64,000 bases of DNA, taken from assembly GCA_013423385.1 (NCBI GenBank), contig BLZA01000009.1:496001-560000 (forward strand), written 5' to 3'. Positions 58,167 through 64,000 of this stretch are shown one piece after another. This DNA is from Naganishia liquefaciens. Lineage: Eukaryota; Basidiomycota; Tremellomycetes; Filobasidiales; Filobasidiaceae. How positions within the stretch are numbered: position 1 is the first letter of the stretch; each line of letters opens with the position of its first letter. The notes under the pieces were generated by a model. The model was not told the DNA's origin, did no database searches, and worked only from the letters and a program-made list of their open reading frames with translations. Both the position numbers and the translations under genes were made by a program.

Positions 58167-59198
58167 ATGCCCGGCAAACAGCTTATCGTCTTTGACTTCG
58201 ACTGGTCGTTTGTCGACCAAGACACCGATCGATGGGTGTTCGAAGTCTTGTCCACCAAGTTGCGACGCAAGCTCCAAACTATCAAGAGCGGCGGTAGTCA
58301 ATGCACTCCCGATGTCGTGTAAGCCAGAAGCTCGCAGCGGTTTGAAATCCCGCTGACATCAAGCTCCATGTAGAGCGGAGTGTATGGTTGACCTTGCCAA
58401 GGATGGCAAGACGCAAGAAGAGGTTCTGGATGCGTTGAGGATCCTGCCGCTGGTGAGTGCTTCTTGCGAAACACCCTGATCGATATGTTGATGCTCCTGC
58501 ACGCAGCACCCCGCCATGAAGCGTGCGGTGACCTCTCTGCAGTCCCGACTCCCCGACACCACTTTCGTTTGCATTTCCAACTCGAACGAAATCTACATTG
58601 ACACTATTTTGAAGGTAGATCTCCGTATACTGAAAAACCGCCAAAGCTTTCATCGCTGATCGCTCCTCGCACAGAAACATGACCTGACTTCACTGTTCCA
58701 TACTATTATCACTAATCCGGCGCACTGGTCTGAGGAGAACAAGAACTGTCTCATGGTTGGTCGAAGAATCCCCGCCGACTCTCCGAATCAGCACACGTGT
58801 CAAGTTGGATGCTTGGTCAACATGTGCAAGGGCGATGAATTGGAGAATTGGCTGCAAAAGAACGGGAAAAAGATGGACGATTTCGAACAGATTGTCTACG
58901 TCGGCGACGGAGGCAATGACTTCTGCCCGCTGTTGAGGATGCGAGCGTGAGTTCATTTTTCCAGCCTCATACGGCACTTTGCTGATGTCGCGCGGACGGC
59001 CAAATAGACAAGACCTCTGTCTCGTTAGGAAAGGATTCGAATTAGACTTACGCATCAAGGAGGAAGGTGAATCAGCTGGGCTGAAGGCGGGTGTCAAATA
59101 CTGGACCGGCGCATGGGAGATTGACGAGTACGTTCGGCTCCTATCGCCTTCTCTTCCCCCAATCTGATTTCCTTGACAGGATTTTTTCCGAGCTTTAA
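58167..59198 (+). CDS. PHOSPHO1/2-type HAD phosphatase
   Basis: Haloacid-dehalogenase phosphatase; relatives act on phosphocholine, phosphoethanolamine or pyridoxal phosphate. Start ATG 58167: MPGKQLIVFDFDWSFVDQDT, with the catalytic DxD (DFDWS) motif. Later exons: DLAKDGKTQEEVLDALRI, then HPAMKRAVTSLQSRLP and FVCISNSNEIYIDTILK (motif II Ser), NPAHWSEENKNCLMVGRRIP, CQVGCLVNMCKGDELENWL and QIVYVGDGGNDFCPLLRM (motif IV GDGGND). The end, QDLCLVRKGFELDLRIKEE, continues to WEIDEIFSEL over a GTACGT intron; stop TAA 59196-59198. The conserved second Asp of DFDxT-type enzymes reads Trp-Ser here, within the range of this subfamily. Convergent with the glutaredoxin-like gene. Confidence 0.87.
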
Positions 59199-59314
59199 GC
59201 AAATGACTTGGATAATATGCTATCAGGGATATAAGAGGAATATAAGAAAGGTCGCTACACCATCGATTATCAAAAGAAAGACGGGTGAATTCTCCGATAC
59301 ATGCTATTCAGGAA

Positions 59315-59966
59315 TCACGCTTTCTCAGGGGCGTCCTTCTTTATGCGATGTGCGCTGTAGGCCTTCTCCATCTGAGCCATTGCCTTCGCTGCCTTTTTCT
59401 GCTTCTTCGGCTTTGCGTGCGAGACTCCGGTCCACGGTCTGAACTTGTTGTGCGCGTATGGAGGATCTGGATCTGAGGGATCGTAGCTCTCCAGCAACTT
59501 CTTCAAGGGATTAGAATTTAGCCGGTGCTTTTGTATATAATGCCCATCGAGATGTAATATTGGCTGAAGATTGCGTGCGTCAGGGCCCTTATTCGTCGAT
59601 AACGACGAGATAACTCACAATATCGTATTTATACAGCTCCTCTATCTGCTTCGCCTTTTCCGGATCGACTTCCTTTGGCGGCTCCCGTATGTTGAAGGTG
59701 TCCAGCTCGAAGGGATGTGTGAGGCGGACGACACTCAGGTCCTGTTTCATGATCTAGGCAGCCGAAAAAGCAGTATTCAGGGTAGTACTTTGGAGGAATT
59801 TTCGACGAGCCGCAGGACTCACCTCACAAAGACTGCACTCCGGTCCACCTGTATATAATGTCAATTTAGGCAATCGCTTAGTAGTCTGGATTGGCTGGCC
59901 CGCGTTCAAGAGGCGGAGGCTGGTGGAAAAGAAGCGACTTGACAGTATGCTGCGAAAAGCCGCCAT
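59315..59966 (-). CDS. Glutaredoxin-like protein (YDR286C family), probably mitochondrial
   Basis: Thioredoxin-fold protein related to yeast YDR286C (DUF836). It starts at ATG 59966 with MAAFRSILSSRFFSTSLRLL, an Arg/Ser-rich presequence typical of mitochondrial import. Then comes LPKLTLYTGGPECSLCE with the CxxC motif. An intron precedes IMKQDLSVVRLTHPFELDTF, then IREPPKEVDPEKAKQIEELY and KYDI, a second intron, and PILHLDGHYIQKHRL, the cis-Pro/HLDG region. The tail is lysine-rich (AKPKKQKKAAKAMAQMEKAY) and longer than in the yeast protein. Stop near 59315. The redox partner is unknown. Confidence 0.85.
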
Positions 59967-60545
59967 CTTGCCAGATGCCGTCGGGGTGTAATTCGAATCT
60001 CTGCGCGATGCCGTTGCAAAAAGCCCTGATTTATGCTAAGCTGGTGGAGCGGCGTCGAGGCAGGCGTATGCGAGACGGCGTCACTGATTGAATGTGATAC
60101 CCTTGATCAGCTCCTCTGTCTAACCGGGTTCGAGAAGCTATTCAAGAAAGACGCGCTTTACAGAATTCACGTGAATTCGTGTTACCCGCGAAATCGATCG
60201 CCGTCACCAAGCAGAAAGGGTCGCCAATATGCCGTTTCTTGGGTCGGTAACGCATTTATACTGTCATCATTCTAGATCCCTCGCTTGTTCTGCAGGGTAC
60301 CTCTGATAGACATCTTGGAGTGGGGGAAGAACGGACAGGCCGAACTCTTGAGCTGAAGTCAGGTCTTTTTCGAAACAATATCTTTGGGAGTTGTGCTTGG
60401 GGATTTGCGCGTGAGTTCCGTTTTGCGGTCGAACAAGTCTCTGGACGTTCCATCTGACTGGAGCTGCACAAGTCACAGAAATCGTCACAGAGAGCGTTAC
60501 GGCCATCGGATGGACGGATGAGATCAAGAACGCCAGCAGTACAGG
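59967..60545. other. Intergenic, divergent glutaredoxin-like / CTK1
   Basis: About 580 bases between two divergent starts. No convincing frame. Presumably two promoters. Confidence 0.45.
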
Positions 60546-63500
60546 ATGTCGAATTTTCGCCGGAACGGTCCGAGCGCTGAATACCGCCCACGGGATGATG
60601 GGTGGAGCCAGCGGAGAGATCAATATCGGGAAAACCCGTCCAGAAACAACCCATCGTGGGATCCGCCATCCGGCGAGACATCACGGGAAGCAAGGCGAAA
60701 CGACTATAGCCAGCCAGGAACTCGAAACCTCTCGGACTACCCTAGTAGCGGGCAATATGTTCCCATGTCCCGCCGCAACCAGCTCGACTCTGATCGACGG
60801 TCGAATCCCCGTCCTGCGTCTGACGGCAGATCGGACTCAACCTATCCTCCGGCTGCAGCGCGTAGACCGCCGTCGGGTCCGCGTGACCGGTACGCCGACT
60901 CGCGCGACGGCAAAGCCGATGTTGAACGTTCTAGATGGCGCGAATCGCGATATGATGTTGCTGGGACACTGAACGCTGAATTTGAGCGCTCCAGGTGAGA
61001 TAATACCCGTCCACTTAGAAAGCACAGAAGCACCGTTTACTCAGATTACGATATCTCCGGTCTTCTGATAGGCATCGCGAAGATGGGTCCGAGAGTGTCA
61101 GACGTAATGGATCACCCAGGCTTCCAGCTGACAGCACAACTGATTCTGGATTGAATGGTGGCGGCAGAAGGGAGCGAGCAAATGATGGTCGAACGGATCT
61201 GGCCGAGCCCCCTCGAAAAAGGTCACGGCGCTCTCCATCATACGAGGCGCATGATCGGAAAGCTATTGATAGACGGAAACCCAAGTCATCCATTGGCGAT
61301 AGGAATCTATCAAAAGACGCTGACTATGATCGCGCTCCGGTATCCGGTGGTCGAAGATCAAGCATTCGTGATGATAGGGTCGAAGAACCGTCTCGACATC
61401 GCGTCGAGGAACCACCAAGGGGATCGACTCATCGAAAGTATGACGACTCGACCGGAAGAGATCGAGTGGCAGGGTCAGACATTGTGAACCGTTCCCGGGC
61501 AGAAGGAACACACCGCACATCGTCGAGACAGGAGAATCAGAATCATCAGGGCAGGTCATCAGATACCACGCGGCGAGGACCGTATGGGAGGGCATCAAAT
61601 AGGGATACAAGTCCATCGAGGTCACGCAATTGGGAGCGTGATCCATCTCCATCTCGGTCTCGCAAAGATCTGGAAGTGACAGCTGCGCACTCTGTGCGGA
61701 GCGAAGCTCAAGCGAGATTCTCAAGGTCTACCCATGATACTCGTCGGTCGCCAACTCATTCGAAAAGGGGGCGACAGCGAGGGCGATCCACTACCGTCTC
61801 CTCGTCAGACAGTGAACGGGAGCGATCCCGTCGCAGACGGAGATATTCCCGATCATCAAGCTCTTCTTCCGACGCGTATCGCAAACGCAGACGTGCGCGG
61901 TCTCTCTCATCTCCGGACTCAAGTCAAAGGGACGCTCGAAAACGCAGATATGCTCGCTCTCCCAGCAGCGATCATGCTCGTAGGTCGCCCCTAAGGCGAA
62001 GTAGATCCCCCATTCCGTCGAAGGGCGCAAATTCCGTGCCAGACGATCGAGCCAGCCATTCTTCTTCTGGAATCGCTTTTCATCATAATCAAGCGGTTGG
62101 TGGCCTTTCTAAGACGCGGACCGCGCCCATCAAAATAGCGCTTCCTCACGCTGAGGCAAAACAGATACCGACTGGCCCTGCTTCCACACGCTCTCGACCA
62201 GGATCTTCGCAGATGCCTCAGCGGAGCGGCCAGCCAGACTTGACGCCGGATCGTCGGCGCTTACGACAGGACACAGTCTCGGAAGCTTTCACGCTGTCAG
62301 CTACGGTCCCACAGGCTGCAGCTCATCCGGGTGGTGAATACGCGGAACTTGCGAATTCATTACAGTTGCAACACACGATCTATGCAGACTTGATGGCTTC
62401 CGCAGGCCCAGAAGTCAGGAATGTTTGGTCTGATCTGCTGCATGGTAAGACAGGGCTTACGGCCAACGTCGAACAGTTCTGGATCAGAACAATGAGGCAA
62501 CAACCATCCCCGGATCAATTGCAAATGCTTCGGGTCCTGCAAGGGCAATGCATGGTGATTGCCGACCTTGAGAAGCAGATGGAGCGTTTGTCCGAAGTTG
62601 AGCCTAGCGCGGAAATCGAGCGGATCGAGCATCAGCAGGAGCAGCCTACCACTGGATGGCAAAGCGGATCGTCGAATCTAACGGGTAAACAACCTCGGGA
62701 TGTCTTGGAAGACCATGGTCAAGGCAGGCATCACCTGACTGCCCAAGGACCCAAGAATAATTTACAAGGAACTCCTTTCTTCCGAGAAGTAGATCCAAGC
62801 CCGGCAGGCCCGGCAAGCCAATCATCTCTGGAACATCGCAGAACCGAAGATATTGCCAAAGCAGCGAAATCGAAACGTCGCGAAGCCAAGCCCGCTTTAC
62901 CGTATGAGAAGATAGCTCAAGTGGGAGAGGGAACTTATGGAAAAGTATACAAGGCACGGAACAGCGAAGGTGTTGGTCTCGTCGCCTTGAAGAGGATTCG
63001 AATGGAAGGAGAGAAGGATGGCTTCCCCGTCACGGCTATGCGCGAGATCAAGCTCTTGCAAGGACTGGATCACGTCAACGTTGTCAAGTTGCATGAGATG
63101 ATGATATCAAACGGTAGGTACCTCGACATAACCTTGTTCAGGACTGATCATAATTACCTCGTCTCGGCAGGATCCGTGCATATGGTTATGGAGTACATGG
63201 ATCATGATCTCTCGGGCATATTATCTCAACCTCAAATCTCCCTGTCGGTTGCCAATCTCAAATCATTTTGCCAACAAATGCTTCGCGGACTCGCTTACCT
63301 CCATCGTCAGGCGATCTTGCATAGGGATATGAAGGGATCGAACATCTTGATTAACAGCAAAGGCGAACTGAAACTTGCCGACTTTGGCTTGGCTCGATAC
63401 TATACCAAACAGAAGCAGAATGATTACACGAACCGAGTCGTCACTCTTTGGTACAGAAGTCCAGAACTGCTGCTCGGAGAGACGATGTACGATGTCTGTA

Positions 63501-64000
63501 TTGACAATTGGAGCGCCGGGTAAGTCATGTCTGTCATGCCCAAAACGAAAGCTGATAGCGTACTGTTACACACAGGTGTATCATGCTCGAGTTATTTGTC
63601 CGGAAACCAGTCTTCCAAGGAAATGACGAGATTCATCAGCTAGAGGCCATCTATGAAATCATGGGCACTCCTACGGAAGAGGAATGGCCTGGTCTAGCCA
63701 GTATGCCATGGTACGAACTGGTCAAGCCCAAAGAGGTCCTGCCGTCCCGCTTTTACGAGTTTTTCGGCAAGTTAGTCCCGTTCCTGATTATTCCGGTTGA
63801 GCTATCTTTGACGAACCGTTTGCTTACAGACGACTCAACGCGGCCGGAGCGGAATTGGCAAAGGGTTTACTGCATTATGATCCCTCCAAGCGGTTGACCG
63901 CGGACCAGGCTCTCGATTCACCGTTCTTCAGCACTGAGGAGCCTGCCCCTGAGATACCTATACAGTAAGTTGGCTGCTCTCGCATCAGAAGGGGCTATTC
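60546..64000 (+). CDS. CTK1: CTD kinase catalytic subunit (CTK1/CDK12 type), 3' end beyond the window
   Basis: Cyclin-dependent kinase that phosphorylates Ser2 of the RNA polymerase II C-terminal domain. Start ATG 60546 (MSNFRRNGPSAEYRPRDDGW). A long Arg/Ser/Asp-rich N-terminus, as in CDK12/13, includes RSRRRRRYSRSSSSSSDAYR. Kinase domain: YEKIAQVGEGTYGKVYKARN, VALKRIRMEGEKDGFPVTAM (PITAIRE-like cyclin helix), HMVMEYMDHDLSGILSQPQI, ILHRDMKGSNILINSKGE, DFGLARYY, and the T-loop YTNRVVTLWYRSPELLLGET. CIMLELFVRKPVFQGNDEI and YDPSKRLTADQALDSPFF follow. Ser stands where most relatives have Pro in WYRPPE. The introns are short. A GTAAGT donor at about 63967 shows that the last exon or exons lie past the right edge. 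Confidence 0.92.

Noticed and set aside
1-64000. CRISPR arrays, rRNA genes, telomere repeats, transposons or virus-derived elements
   Set aside because: No spaced direct repeats, no rRNA-like stretches, no terminal repeats with transposase, reverse transcriptase or capsid motifs were recognised by eye. A repeat-library search could still find degraded copies.

Overview
This window looks like nuclear DNA of a basidiomycete fungus, most probably a yeast-forming lineage such as the Tremellomycetes. The class-level placement is inference. Genes carry many short introns of about 45-70 bases with GTRNGT donors and CTRAY branch sites. Housekeeping proteins are fungal, and an intron-bearing tRNA-Leu is present. 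There are no bacterial-style operons, no CRISPR array, no rRNA, and I recognised no intact mobile element.

Layout, left to right. (1) 1-8.5 kb: MAD3/MadBub spindle-checkpoint gene (cut by the left edge), an RCC1-repeat protein, nicotinamide riboside kinase, and a Zn2Cys6 transcription factor. (2) 8.5-12.4 kb: poorly resolved; the minus strand carries spliced, coding-like segments of an unrecognised and possibly decayed gene. (3) 12.4-18.7 kb: a small ABM-fold monooxygenase-like protein, three lineage-restricted hypothetical genes, one of them with a Cys-rich, probably lipidated N-terminus. (4) 18.7-25 kb: TSR4/PDCD2, a HIT hydrolase, MTP18-type mitochondrial fission protein and D-amino-acid oxidase. 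(5) 25-37.2 kb: URB2 (60S biogenesis), eIF3c, ATP synthase OSCP (ATP5) and UBA4. (6) 37.2-48.2 kb: an allantoate-type permease, the WEE1 kinase, tRNA-Leu(AAG) and a nearby gene remnant. (7) 48.2-59.97 kb: an AA9-like copper monooxygenase, the MGS1/WRNIP1 AAA+ ATPase, a promethin-like membrane protein, a GPI-anchored GH79-type beta-glucuronidase, a PHOSPHO-type HAD phosphatase and a glutaredoxin-like protein. (8) 60.5-64 kb: a CTK1/CDK12-type kinase running off the right edge.

No metabolic cluster is evident. Themes recur without tight linkage: cell-cycle control (MAD3, WEE1), genome maintenance (MGS1), ribosome production and translation (TSR4, URB2, eIF3c, UBA4 tRNA thiolation), mitochondria (MTP18, ATP5) and secreted carbohydrate enzymes (AA9-like, GH79-like). 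Many neighbours are convergent with short gaps (34 bp between the RCC1 and NRK1 stops; about 80 bp between TSR4 and HIT). Several are divergent with probable shared promoters (eIF3c/ATP5, MTP18/DAO).

I did not find a convincing new multi-gene system. The items most worth a second look are the unexplained coding signal at 9.1-12.3 kb, the in-frame stops in two hypothetical genes, the divergent AA9-like protein, MGS1 without its usual zinc finger but with a SUMO-binding-like motif, and the Cys-rich lipidated small protein.
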